A stretch of DNA of 64,000 nucleotides from Salicibibacter cibi (GTDB lineage Bacteria > Bacillota > Bacilli > Bacillales > Marinococcaceae), in the NCBI RefSeq assembly GCF_016495865.1, contig NZ_CP054706.1, positions 3,750,381-3,814,380 on the forward strand, read 5' to 3'. Both the position numbers and the translations under genes were made by a program. The notes below the pieces were generated by a model. The model was not told the origin of the DNA. It saw only the letters and a program-made list of their open reading frames with translations, and did no database searches. Positions 37,876 through 45,921 of this stretch are shown here, one piece after another. Every line of letters starts with the position of its first letter. Positions within the stretch are counted from its first letter, which is position 1.

Positions 37876-40800
37876 ATAGCTGTTTATAATGTCATGGCCA
37901 TCCACTTCCGATGTGTAACCATCAACGTCCACGTCTTCTTCCTCTACCGTGTACGACGTAATTTCTTCCTCATTGTCATATTGCGGCAATCCTGTGAAGC
38001 TATATTCCCAATCGTCTTCTGCCGTGACTTCAGTGGAATCGACTGTATCGCCATTAGCTAAAAGATTCACGGTGATGGAATCCGGGCGGATACCATCCTG
38101 GTTGTCAGCATCGTCCCACGTCTTTGTTCCGGAGACTTCCGTTAATTCACGTTGGTTCTCTACTGTTATTATTACCGGTTCTCTTTCTTCTGCACCAACT
38201 TCTACCTCAATGCTATCTTCATTTGGTTCATAACCAGCGGGAGTCTCTGTTTCTTCCAAGTAGTATGTTCCTGCCCCTGGTAAATCTTCAAACAAAATGT
38301 TGCCATCGGCGTCGGTTGTTTCAGTTGCTATTAAGTCATCATCCAAATTATAGAGTTCGAACTCAACTCCGGAGATATTTTCCCCTAAGTCATCGACTTT
38401 CGCCAATTCGATAGCAAATACAGGTTCATAATTCTCCACAGTATAGGCATAATCGGTTAGATCTGCATCCGGATCGTATGCTTCATCAATGGTAATGGTT
38501 CGGCTTTCTTCCGGTGTGACATAACCATCCGGTACAGTCGTTTCGTGTAGTACATAGTCACCATATAGCAAACGCCCAAAATCAATTTGGCCATCATCGT
38601 CGGTTATGCCGGTTTTTAATACATTGCCGGTATCTGCATCGATTAAGTCAAATTCTGCTCCGGCAAGCTTTTCTTCCCCGCCATCTGTTGTATCAACCTT
38701 ATCGATCACGAGATAGCCGGCTTCACCTGATCCGCCGCCTGAAGATGTTTGGCTAATGGTTACCGAACCGTCACCATCTGTTTGACCATCTTCAATGATA
38801 TTGTCACCTGTTATGTCATAGGAGTTTGTGACATCTTCGCCATGCCCTGCAAAGAACAATGTGGAATATTCAACGATAAACGGACGCTCTACTGTGTCGT
38901 TCCATTCGATCGTAAATGCTTGATCATCTTCATTAAACGTTAACTCATACTCATCTTCGGAAACTTCGTCTCCTCTGGTGGTATTTCCATTTACATCAAC
39001 GCTTGCATGATACACTGTAATCGTATCTTCAAGATACGCTTGATTGTCAGAGATGGAGTCCTCAAGTGTTAAGTTACTGATTTCTTGTTGCCCAAGGTTC
39101 ACATCGATGGACCACTGCACTTGTTTTCCATCTTGATCACCGGACTTGTCGCCATACGTAGCTGATTCTGCTATACCTACTGTGGCTTCTAAATTGGATA
39201 ACGTTTCGTCTCCATCTAATACTTCTGCTTCGTTCACATACTCGCTTTGGATATCACTTAAACCTTCGAGCGATGTTCTGTACTCAATTTTATACGCGTT
39301 GTTTGTGTCACCAATGTCGACTTGTAATGTATTTTCCCCTTCGTCGACACTTGCGACATCTTCCAAGGTGTTGCCTTCCGTTATATCACCATTTGGCTCT
39401 ATGGCCAGTTCTGTGACTTCAACAGAATCCTCGATGATCGCTTGATTACCTTGCGGCGCATCGGTAACAATTAAATCGTTAATGTTATTTTCACGGTAAT
39501 TGGAATAAACCGTCCACGTAATTTCTTTGGATTCAGGATCGTATGACCCGTTTTTCCAGTCACGTTGCTCTGTTTGCCAGTTTAGCTCGGTTTCTGCTTC
39601 AACGTCTCTTGTAATCGAGTCTTCTTCGCCTTCCGGCGTCCACGTGATAGCTGCATGATTTGTTGCCGTATTATCCGGCAATTCGTCTGCAACATAATTG
39701 GTTTGATACGTGATAAGGATCTCTTCATCTGTCGTGTAGTCTTCAGGGAACGCAATGGTGAATGGATTTTCGCCAGAAAGTGCATAGTCTGTATAATCTT
39801 CTCCACCAACGGTTACCGCCATTGAATCCTCAATCAACGTTAACCCTTCACCCAGTGTATCCTCGATACTGATATTCTCCATTGGGTATTCATCATGGTT
39901 AATGCGGATGGTCCAATCAACGGTATTTTCTGCGTAGTCAATTGTTCCGGCTGACTTCGCACCATAGTACGTACCGATACCCGTGCCGGAAGTCTCTGAT
40001 TCGCCGCCAAAGCCAGCCGTATTCTCAACGCTAAAACCATCCAACACACGGTCTGTCACTTCTGTTTGATACGTGACTTTATATGGGTTATCGGTTGTAA
40101 TTCCGGTGACTTCAAATCCATCTTCAATCGATTGAAGTTCAGCACCCTCCGGCAGGCCGACATTACCAGTTTCATGTGCACTGCCGTCTTCATCAATCTC
40201 CATTTCAATGAAATCGAGACTGTCCTCGACTAATTCCAGTGCCCCTTCAGGCGTCCATGAATCAGACAGGGTGACATCTTCCAAATTCTGCTCATCGTAG
40301 TTGAATTCAATTTCCCATTCAATCATCCCTGTTAAAGGATCATACTCTGCGACAGCATTTTTATTAATCGGGTCGCCTCGATCAATGGTTACGGTAGCAT
40401 TTGCTGACGTATCTTCCAGTTCATCATCTGAAAGTGTCGCGTTATTTTGGAATTCCGTTTCCTCATTGTCCGTGACTGACGTGACATACTCAATGCGGTA
40501 AGCATCTTGAATATCGCCGAGCGGGATATTCAATTCACCGTCAGCAAACGTCTCATCGATGCCTTCGACTTCATCGCCATCGCCAATGACATTGCCGTTT
40601 AAATCGACGTCTAATTCAACGACATTCAGGCTTCCTTCCTGATACTCCGTTCCTTCGGGAAGGACGTCGGTGACGATTGCATTATCTAATGACACTTGAT
40701 CCTTATTAATGATTACTTCCCATGTAATTTCATCAGCATTATAGCTACTATTTGGTGTCCCCTCTTTTTCGATCGTTTTCTCTCGTTCACCTAAATCAAT

Positions 40801-42006
40801 AGGGATCCTGATTTCGCCCTCTTCGCCAATGGGTTCAATAATCGCGTCGCCATCGTCGATTTCAACATTTTCCTCATCCAATGTTGAAATGATTTCTAGC
40901 CAACCTTCTACATTGCTATGCGTTTCAACAAAATCTGTAAATGTTAATTCGACTTGTTTATCCGTGCCTATTGTATAGGTTGCTACGACTTGACCGGCAT
41001 CATCCACTAACTCACCAGTCATCTCATCATCGATTGTAATGCCGTTGGGAAGTTCAAAAGTTTCCGTATCCCCATCTTCATAGTTATGGTCATTTTCTAA
41101 GTTCCAGCTCAGCCCTAGCCAAAATTCTTCTGCCGGATCCAGTAAATTCTCTTCGCCGTATGCATTGCCATCCAGATCCATCACATTGCCAATCTCTAAG
41201 TTAAACCCGTGCTTGTCATTCTGTGTGTCGGCCTGCGTCGCCTCAGCTGATTCTCCGGCTTCCTCAGATTCTGAAGTCTCTTCATCATTTTCAGCCACTT
41301 CTGCTTCTTCTTCTGTTTCTTCTTTTGCTTCATTCTCTTCTACTTCTTGTTCTTCTTCTGTTGAACCATCGGTGTCTTCCTGTGCTGCTTCTTCCTCGGT
41401 TACCTGCTCGTCTGATGGCTCCTCGTCATCGGCAGCATCCTCTTCAGAACGGCCGTCACTTTCTTCCTGCTGCTCTTCTTCCTCTTCTGCTTCTTGTTCT
41501 TCTTCATCCTCTTCCTCTGTTATCAAAGGCTCAAAGGAAATTTCCATTTCCTGCAATTCTTGAGGATGTTGGAATGTAAGGTCCGCTTCTTCGATCTCTT
41601 CAATGAGATTAGCATTCCAAGAAGCCTGCAAAACAAGAACACCTTGCTGATCTTCCTCTTCGGGAATCAACGTGATGTTCTGGTTCTCCACTTGATACGT
41701 TCCAACTTGCTGGCCATCCTCATTTTCAATGTCCCCGCCGGCATCCTCCAAAATAATTTCTTCTGGTACCGTTACGGAGATAGACTGCTCATCCGATTGT
41801 TCCGACCATTGATAAGCAAGTTCTAGTTCAAACTGCTCTTCACGGTCTACTTCATCCTTTTGACTTAGATCGGTTTCTCCATCTAACAACTTGGCTTCCG
41901 TTGCAACATCGTCACTACCTTGAGCTGTCGCAGTTTGTATTTGCACCAAATAAGGTTGGAACGCGATTAAAACTGCAATAAAGATCATTCCTAAACGCTT
42001 CGCCAA
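37864..42006 (-). CDS. Giant surface adhesin, N-terminal part (secreted, collagen-binding-like modules)
   Basis: A secreted cell-wall protein. The likely start is TTG at 42006, 6 nt after AAAGGGGA, giving a signal peptide MAKRLGMIFIAVLIAFQPYL cut near TATA-Q. Then: an adhesive N-region (about 30-170), a Glu/Asp/Ser low-complexity spacer (about 170-270), five or six beta-rich modules of adhesin type (repeats of 'EITWEVIINKDQVSLDNAIVTD', 'VEWEIEFNYDEQNLEDVTLSD'-like units), two SpaA/Cna-B domains (KVDTTDGGEEKLAGAEFDL; KVDDLGENISGVEFEL) and the first of the long A/B repeat series. The frame ends at SYTPK, where other repeats read SYTPE, because one base is missing near 37875. Confidence 0.85.
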   Translation of the reverse strand: MAKRLGMIFIAVLIAFQPYLVQIQTATAQGSDDVATEAKLLDGETDLSQKDEVDREEQFELELAYQWSEQSDEQSISVTVPEEIILEDAGGDIENEDGQQVGTYQVENQNITLIPEEEDQQGVLVLQASWNANLIEEIEEADLTFQHPQELQEMEISFEPLITEEEDEEEQEAEEEEEQQEESDGRSEEDAADDEEPSDEQVTEEEAAQEDTDGSTEEEQEVEENEAKEETEEEAEVAENDEETSESEEAGESAEATQADTQNDKHGFNLEIGNVMDLDGNAYGEENLLDPAEEFWLGLSWNLENDHNYEDGDTETFELPNGITIDDEMTGELVDDAGQVVATYTIGTDKQVELTFTDFVETHSNVEGWLEIISTLDEENVEIDDGDAIIEPIGEEGEIRIPIDLGEREKTIEKEGTPNSSYNADEITWEVIINKDQVSLDNAIVTDVLPEGTEYQEGSLNVVELDVDLNGNVIGDGDEVEGIDETFADGELNIPLGDIQDAYRIEYVTSVTDNEETEFQNNATLSDDELEDTSANATVTIDRGDPINKNAVAEYDPLTGMIEWEIEFNYDEQNLEDVTLSDSWTPEGALELVEDSLDFIEMEIDEDGSAHETGNVGLPEGAELQSIEDGFEVTGITTDNPYKVTYQTEVTDRVLDGFSVENTAGFGGESETSGTGIGTYYGAKSAGTIDYAENTVDWTIRINHDEYPMENISIEDTLGEGLTLIEDSMAVTVGGEDYTDYALSGENPFTIAFPEDYTTDEEILITYQTNYVADELPDNTATNHAAITWTPEGEEDSITRDVEAETELNWQTEQRDWKNGSYDPESKEITWTVYSNYRENNINDLIVTDAPQGNQAIIEDSVEVTELAIEPNGDITEGNTLEDVASVDEGENTLQVDIGDTNNAYKIEYRTSLEGLSDIQSEYVNEAEVLDGDETLSNLEATVGIAESATYGDKSGDQDGKQVQWSIDVNLGQQEISNLTLEDSISDNQAYLEDTITVYHASVDVNGNTTRGDEVSEDEYELTFNEDDQAFTIEWNDTVERPFIVEYSTLFFAGHGEDVTNSYDITGDNIIEDGQTDGDGSVTISQTSSGGGSGEAGYLVIDKVDTTDGGEEKLAGAEFDLIDADTGNVLKTGITDDDGQIDFGRLLYGDYVLHETTVPDGYVTPEESRTITIDEAYDPDADLTDYAYTVENYEPVFAIELAKVDDLGENISGVEFELYNLDDDLIATETTDADGNILFEDLPGAGTYYLEETETPAGYEPNEDSIEVEVGAEEREPVIITVENQRELTEVSGTKTWDDADNQDGIRPDSITVNLLANGDTVDSTEVTAEDDWEYSFTGLPQYDNEEEITSYTVEEEDVDVDGYTSEVDGHDIINSYTPK

Positions 42007-42058
42007 CTTAAATCCCCTTTCTTTAATATATAATCCTTTCATTTTTTTAGTTTATAAG

Positions 42059-42125
42059 ATAGGACTCTACAATTTATCTACAAAAAAATTAACAGCTGAA
42101 AAAATATAATGTATAATAGTCCTAT
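42059..42125. promoter_or_regulatory. Divergent promoter region with inverted ATAGGACT boxes
   Basis: The regulator gene has a good promoter: TTAACA (42089-42094), 17 nt, TATAAT (42112-42117). An 8-bp inverted repeat, ATAGGACT (42059-42066) and AGTCCTAT (42118-42125), brackets the region shared with the adhesin. The same ATAGGACT occurs at 31429-31436 just before the kinase gene. Confidence 0.5.
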
Positions 42126-42149
42126 AGAACCATAAACGGGGGGATCTTG

Positions 42150-43280
42150 GTGAAAGCAATTCTTGTTGACGATGAAGCTCTCGCTTTAGATTTTCTGGAA
42201 CACCAAGTAAATAAAGTTGGCGGTATTGAAGTCATAGGAAAATTTAATCATTTGGACATTGAGAAGCATGTTGCTCTTTTAGAGGAAGTTGATGTTCTTT
42301 TTTTAGATATAGAAATGCCTGAAATCAATGGACTTGAGTTGGCAGAAAGGATACTTGAAATCGATGCGGATATTTCAATTGTTTTTGTTACTGCTTTTAA
42401 TGATTATGCCGTACAAGCATTTGAATTAAATGCATTAGACTATGTGCTTAAGCCCCTACAAATAGATCGGTTAAAAAAGACGTTGGAAAGAGTTGAATTA
42501 AAGGTAAATCAACGAATACATAAGCCTTTAAGAGAACGTAATGTGCTACGAGTAAACGTATCCAGAGAGCTAAGTTTCAAGTTGACAAATGATAAACTTG
42601 ATTTCATTCAATTTCGAACAACAAAATCCCGGGAATTATTTCTTTATTTACTCCATCACAGCAACAAAACCTTTCGCAAATCCGAGTTAACCGAACTGCT
42701 ATGGGCAGATTTCCCCGAAGAAAAAGCATATTCACAGCTATATACAGCGATCTATCATCTACGGAAAACATTGCATAAATATAAAGAGCACTTCACCATA
42801 AAAAACTTGGGAGCAGGCTATATGTTATCTACGAAAGATGTCTTCATTGATTTGGTTGAGTGGGAAAAACAAATCATTGCTGCTCCCCGTCTCACGACAG
42901 AAACAATTAATGATTATGAGGAAACGATGAAATTATATACAGGAGGTTTTTTAGAGAAGTATGACTATTTATGGGCAGAAGGAGAGCGGTTCCGACTGGA
43001 ACAGCTATGGATAAAAGTCGCTTATGAAATGGCAGGTTATTATGATAAACAGGATAATTTGGAAATGTCGGAAACGTGGTATATTAAGATTTGTACCGCA
43101 AGACCGGAAGAGGAAGATGCTCATTTTTTATTAATGAAGTTATATGCAAAACTGGGAATCGGTTTATTTATCGACCACCAGTATCACCAATTGACAAAGG
43201 CAATGAAAGATTTGGGTTTACAAGTTAGACCGAATATAACGCAATGGTACAAGCAATGGAAAAGCGATAAAACAATGTAA
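42150..43280 (+). CDS. Response regulator with receiver, winged-helix and BTAD domains
   Basis: The 376-residue protein has an N-terminal receiver domain (AILVDDEALAL, phospho-acceptor Asp53 in FLDIEMPEINGLEL, KPLQIDRL), a winged-helix domain of SARP/Trans_reg_C type (about 150-225; SQLYTAIYHLRKTLHK) and a bacterial transcriptional activation domain with helical repeats (about 235-370; EWEKQI...WAEGERFRLEQLW). Such regulators respond to hybrid kinases like that at 31447-34509. GTG at 42150 follows GGGGGG with good spacing. It lies divergent to the adhesin gene, so it most likely controls it. Confidence 0.9.
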   Translation: MKAILVDDEALALDFLEHQVNKVGGIEVIGKFNHLDIEKHVALLEEVDVLFLDIEMPEINGLELAERILEIDADISIVFVTAFNDYAVQAFELNALDYVLKPLQIDRLKKTLERVELKVNQRIHKPLRERNVLRVNVSRELSFKLTNDKLDFIQFRTTKSRELFLYLLHHSNKTFRKSELTELLWADFPEEKAYSQLYTAIYHLRKTLHKYKEHFTIKNLGAGYMLSTKDVFIDLVEWEKQIIAAPRLTTETINDYEETMKLYTGGFLEKYDYLWAEGERFRLEQLWIKVAYEMAGYYDKQDNLEMSETWYIKICTARPEEEDAHFLLMKLYAKLGIGLFIDHQYHQLTKAMKDLGLQVRPNITQWYKQWKSDKTM

Positions 43281-43283
43281 AAA

Positions 43284-43314
43284 AAGAAGCGGGGGTCAAC
43301 GCGTCCCGCTTCTT
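43284..43314. terminator. Bidirectional terminator, regulator / parR
   Basis: A perfect 10-bp stem (AAGAAGCGGG/CCCGCTTCTT) lies between convergent genes, with an A run on the left and TATTTT on the right. Confidence 0.85.
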
Positions 43315-43320
43315 GTATTT

Positions 43321-43692
43321 TCATCGTCTTGTAAATATGGCATTGCCGTCGATGCCGGAAAATATGTCGTCAGTTTCATCTTTTTCCGCCTCGCTGGCTT
43401 CCTCATTTACTGTTTCACTTTGTTGCGCATCATCGAACGAAGCCCGGGATTCTTGCTTCGTTCTCGGTTCTTTATTTGCTGTTCTTGTTTCCTCCTCATG
43501 CATGAATTGAAGCAATTCCTTCGAGGTTTCAATATCGCGAATATCAACGTTTCCGAAGCGCTCTTGCATGACTTGCACGAGAAAAGAGAGCGAATCGCGA
43601 ATGTTGGACTGGGCGTCCAACCATTCATTAATCGCATCCGGGTCCCGTTCGGTATTTAATTTCCACGTATACGTCACTCGCTTTTTCGCCAT
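43321..43692 (-). CDS. parR: ParR-like centromere-binding protein
   Basis: The 123-residue protein begins MAKKRVTYTWKLNTERDPDAINEWLDAQSN: a beta-strand then helices, the pattern of ribbon-helix-helix ParR / Plasmid_stab_B proteins. The C-terminal half is acidic and unstructured (EEETRTANKEP...DDIFSGIDGN), the part that in plasmid ParR contacts the ParM filament. ATG at 43692 follows AGGTGAT; it starts 10 nt after the parM stop, so the pair is one operon. Assignment rests on pairing with parM, size and N-terminal pattern. Confidence 0.75.
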   Translation of the reverse strand: MAKKRVTYTWKLNTERDPDAINEWLDAQSNIRDSLSFLVQVMQERFGNVDIRDIETSKELLQFMHEEETRTANKEPRTKQESRASFDDAQQSETVNEEASEAEKDETDDIFSGIDGNAIFTRR

Positions 43693-43701
43693 TGCAATCA
43701 C

Positions 43702-44841
43702 CTATTTATTATAAAGAAGTTTTTCATTCAAGACCTTTAATCCATTAATATTCATGTTCACTGCGTATTCATCCGGCACCCAAATGACTTCGATTTTTGC
43801 CTCGTTGGCATAATCCAAAAGGTCTTCAAAAAGATCGTCATAAAATTGGATGCTTCCTCCACCGTAGACCATAATTTTATCAACTCGGCCCGCTGTATTC
43901 ATCGCCCGTTCTTGTATATCTTCCAAAATAAGTTGCGCTTGCAAGTACCTTGCTTCGTCCATGCTTTGCACGGCAACTTCATGTAAATTATTTGTATCAT
44001 CTTGATAGACATTCATAAATTGTTGCCGGTTAAGGGAAAGGTGACCTCCAACCTCGTTTTTCAACAGTTTGATTGCTTCTTGGGTTGCATGCCCAACGCC
44101 ATGCCTTGCTCCATCACAGAGATCAAGCACCGCATTTTTTTCTTCGGTATAAATGTACTCGGTCGTACCGTCTCCGATATCTGCGTGTAAAATATTTTGA
44201 TCAGCCATGTCTTTCGGTTTCATTTTAGAATCATATTGATCATCATAATGTTTCAAAATATCATCTTTTGCAGTTAGCAGGGCGTAAAGCGCGGGTACCC
44301 CTTCTGTCGTGACATTTACTTCATGAAATGTAACCATAACTGTAACCATTTGGTCTGCGACATATAATATGACCGTATGTGTTTTGCCCTCCAGTCGCTT
44401 CTGCAAATGTTCAGCACGTTCGTTGGTATGTTCAGATGCCGGAATCGCTGTCGACAAATTTCCTTCTATTTCTAAAACCTTCGGCAACTCTTCATTCGAC
44501 TCATAATACGTTTTGACTTCATTACCGGCGATCATGCCAAGACAGACAATTACGGGGATATCGTGTCTGTATTTATTTCCAAGTTTAATATTAATATTTT
44601 CTACCATATCATTGATTTTGCTTGCGCGATTTCCGACAAAATACGTTCCATTCTTTTTAATCGCGTCGCTCGTTACATGAATCAGCAAATCTTCTTCAAT
44701 ACGCGCGATGCTTTGTGCAAGATTTGTATCTGCTATTTCGGGTACTCGATTCACTCGCTTCACCACAGATGGTTGCGTTAAAAAACGATCTTCGATGTAC
44801 ATCTTCGTCTCTGAATTTCCGATATCCGCTGCCATTAACAT
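43702..44841 (-). CDS. parM: ParM/Alp7A-like actin-family segregation ATPase
   Basis: The 379-residue protein is a bacterial actin of the ParM/StbA type. The actin nucleotide motifs are clear: phosphate-1 ADIGNSETKMY (start), phosphate-2 HADIGDGTTEYIY and adenosine MVYGGGSIQFYD. These proteins polymerise on a ParR-parC complex and push plasmid copies apart. ATG at 44841 (MLMAADIGN) is chosen because GGGAGAGGG stands 6 nt upstream; an eight-codon extension would overlap that site. Its promoter lies inside a ladder of ~11-bp repeats. Such systems are normally plasmid-borne; here it sits near oriC. Confidence 0.88.
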   Translation of the reverse strand: MLMAADIGNSETKMYIEDRFLTQPSVVKRVNRVPEIADTNLAQSIARIEEDLLIHVTSDAIKKNGTYFVGNRASKINDMVENINIKLGNKYRHDIPVIVCLGMIAGNEVKTYYESNEELPKVLEIEGNLSTAIPASEHTNERAEHLQKRLEGKTHTVILYVADQMVTVMVTFHEVNVTTEGVPALYALLTAKDDILKHYDDQYDSKMKPKDMADQNILHADIGDGTTEYIYTEEKNAVLDLCDGARHGVGHATQEAIKLLKNEVGGHLSLNRQQFMNVYQDDTNNLHEVAVQSMDEARYLQAQLILEDIQERAMNTAGRVDKIMVYGGGSIQFYDDLFEDLLDYANEAKIEVIWVPDEYAVNMNINGLKVLNEKLLYNK

Positions 44842-44877
44842 TTCATACCCTCTCCCGTCGTTCATGATAATGAGGTG

Positions 44878-45040
44878 CTTTTTGGATGCTTTTTGGGTTC
44901 TTTATGAATTCCTTAGTAACCCTTTTTGGATGAAAATAAGTATTCTCTTTGGAATCCCCCTGTGCAAAATAGATGAATAAATATCTTTTGGATGCTTAAG
45001 TAATTCTTTATGGATTCTTTTATCATTCCTTTCGGATTCA
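44878..45040 (-). promoter_or_regulatory. parC-like centromere with parMR promoter
   Basis: At least eight direct repeats of the type CTTTTTGGATKC occur at 44878, 44889, 44900, 44922, 44945, 44985, 45006, 45017/45029, with spacings near multiples of 11 bp. They flank a minus-strand promoter: TTGCAC (44962-44967), 17 nt, AATACT (44939-44944). Two repeat clusters around the par promoter is the layout of plasmid R1 parC, where ParR both represses parMR and builds the kinetochore. Confidence 0.7.
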
Positions 45041-45182
45041 AAATCAATGCTTTTTAGTTAAATAGATTATACTATGGAAAACGAGGTTAAGCAAAATCTT
45101 GCCGTAAATTGATAGAATCGTCCCGTTATAAAACGTACTTATCATCATAGACCCTCCCCTCCCCTATCGTTGCAATTTCAAT

Positions 45183-45265
45183 TTAGAAAACTTGGCTTTT
45201 CACCAAACTTTATGGTGAAAGCCTTAGCCCATTTATGTAAGTAATAACTATCATAAAAATAGTTA
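45183..45265 (+). repeat. ~80-bp hairpin repeat, copy B
   Basis: Matches copy A over its whole length (TTAGAAAACTTGGCTTTTC...TATGGTGAAAGCC...TTATGTAAGTAA). Here GGCTTTTCACCA pairs perfectly with TGGTGAAAGCC, a compensatory change relative to copies with GGCGAAAGCC. Confidence 0.85.
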
Positions 45266-45526
45266 TTTGAGCGTATAGCCTTCAGGGTTTGGCAACACAA
45301 CCAGGCGGATGCTTTTTGGTGACTATTGATGAAAATGCCCTGTATTAACAGAAGCCTTTATTGTGCTGAGGTCACGCAAAAAAAATATTGAAACTGCCTA
45401 TTATTATCTGTATTGTTCATGCCTGTAATGGGGGCCTTTCTAGAAAAGGCATGAAAAGTGAAAAGACCTAGGTATACACTGAGAGACCGTTGGCGCCTGT
45501 GTTTTACTTGAGCCACTATAAAATGC

Positions 45527-45846
45527 ACCCCGATCATGGAGACCGAATCCGAGGGGCGCCGTGTATTTCGGGCACCATGACCGCTCCATGAAGACCGAAA
45601 CCGAATGCCGACGTGTATTTCAGGCACCATGACCGCTCCATGAGACCTGAATCCGAATGCCGACGTGTATTTCGGGCGTCATGACAGCTCCATGAAGACC
45701 GAATCCGAATGCCGACGTGTATTTCGGGCACCATGACCGCTCCATGAAGACCGAATCCGAATGCCGATGTGAATTTCGGGCACCATGACCGCTCCATGAG
45801 ACCTGAATCCGAGCGCCACCGTCTATTTCAGGCGCCATGCACGTGC
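45527..45846. repeat. Six 52-bp tandem repeats
   Basis: The CATGRAGACC landmark recurs at 45535, 45587, 45639, 45691, 45743 and 45795, exactly 52 bp apart. Each unit contains CCGAATCCGAATGCCGACG and ends GGGCACCATGACCGCTC. Since 52 is not a multiple of three and the units differ by substitutions only, the open frames through them are not genes. There are no spacers, so it is not a CRISPR array. Confidence 0.9.
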
Positions 45847-45892
45847 TATGATTGATCATTTTCATACGAAATTGATTTATACTTTTCTCCTA

Positions 45893-45921
45893 CCAAAAAA
45901 AAGAGAGGGGGCTTCCCTCTC
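45893..45921 (-). terminator. Terminator of ychF
   Basis: GAGAGGG pairs with CCCTCTC and a run of nine T residues follows on the minus strand; the stem begins at the ychF stop codon. Confidence 0.85.

Noticed and set aside
35143..41579. Many open frames on the plus strand opposite the adhesin gene
   Set aside because: They repeat with the adhesin domain period and arise from its biased Asp/Glu codons; no ribosome sites or family motifs.
42626..42639. A second Noc-site-like palindrome (AAATCCCGGGAATT) in the response regulator gene
   Set aside because: Three mismatches to the NBS consensus; likely coding coincidence.
45527..45846. CRISPR array
   Set aside because: Units are contiguous 52-mers with no unique spacers and no cas genes nearby.
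45358..45865. Overlapping minus-strand frames rich in MERSWCPK-type repeats
   Set aside because: They are the three frames of a 52-bp tandem repeat; a period not divisible by three argues against coding.
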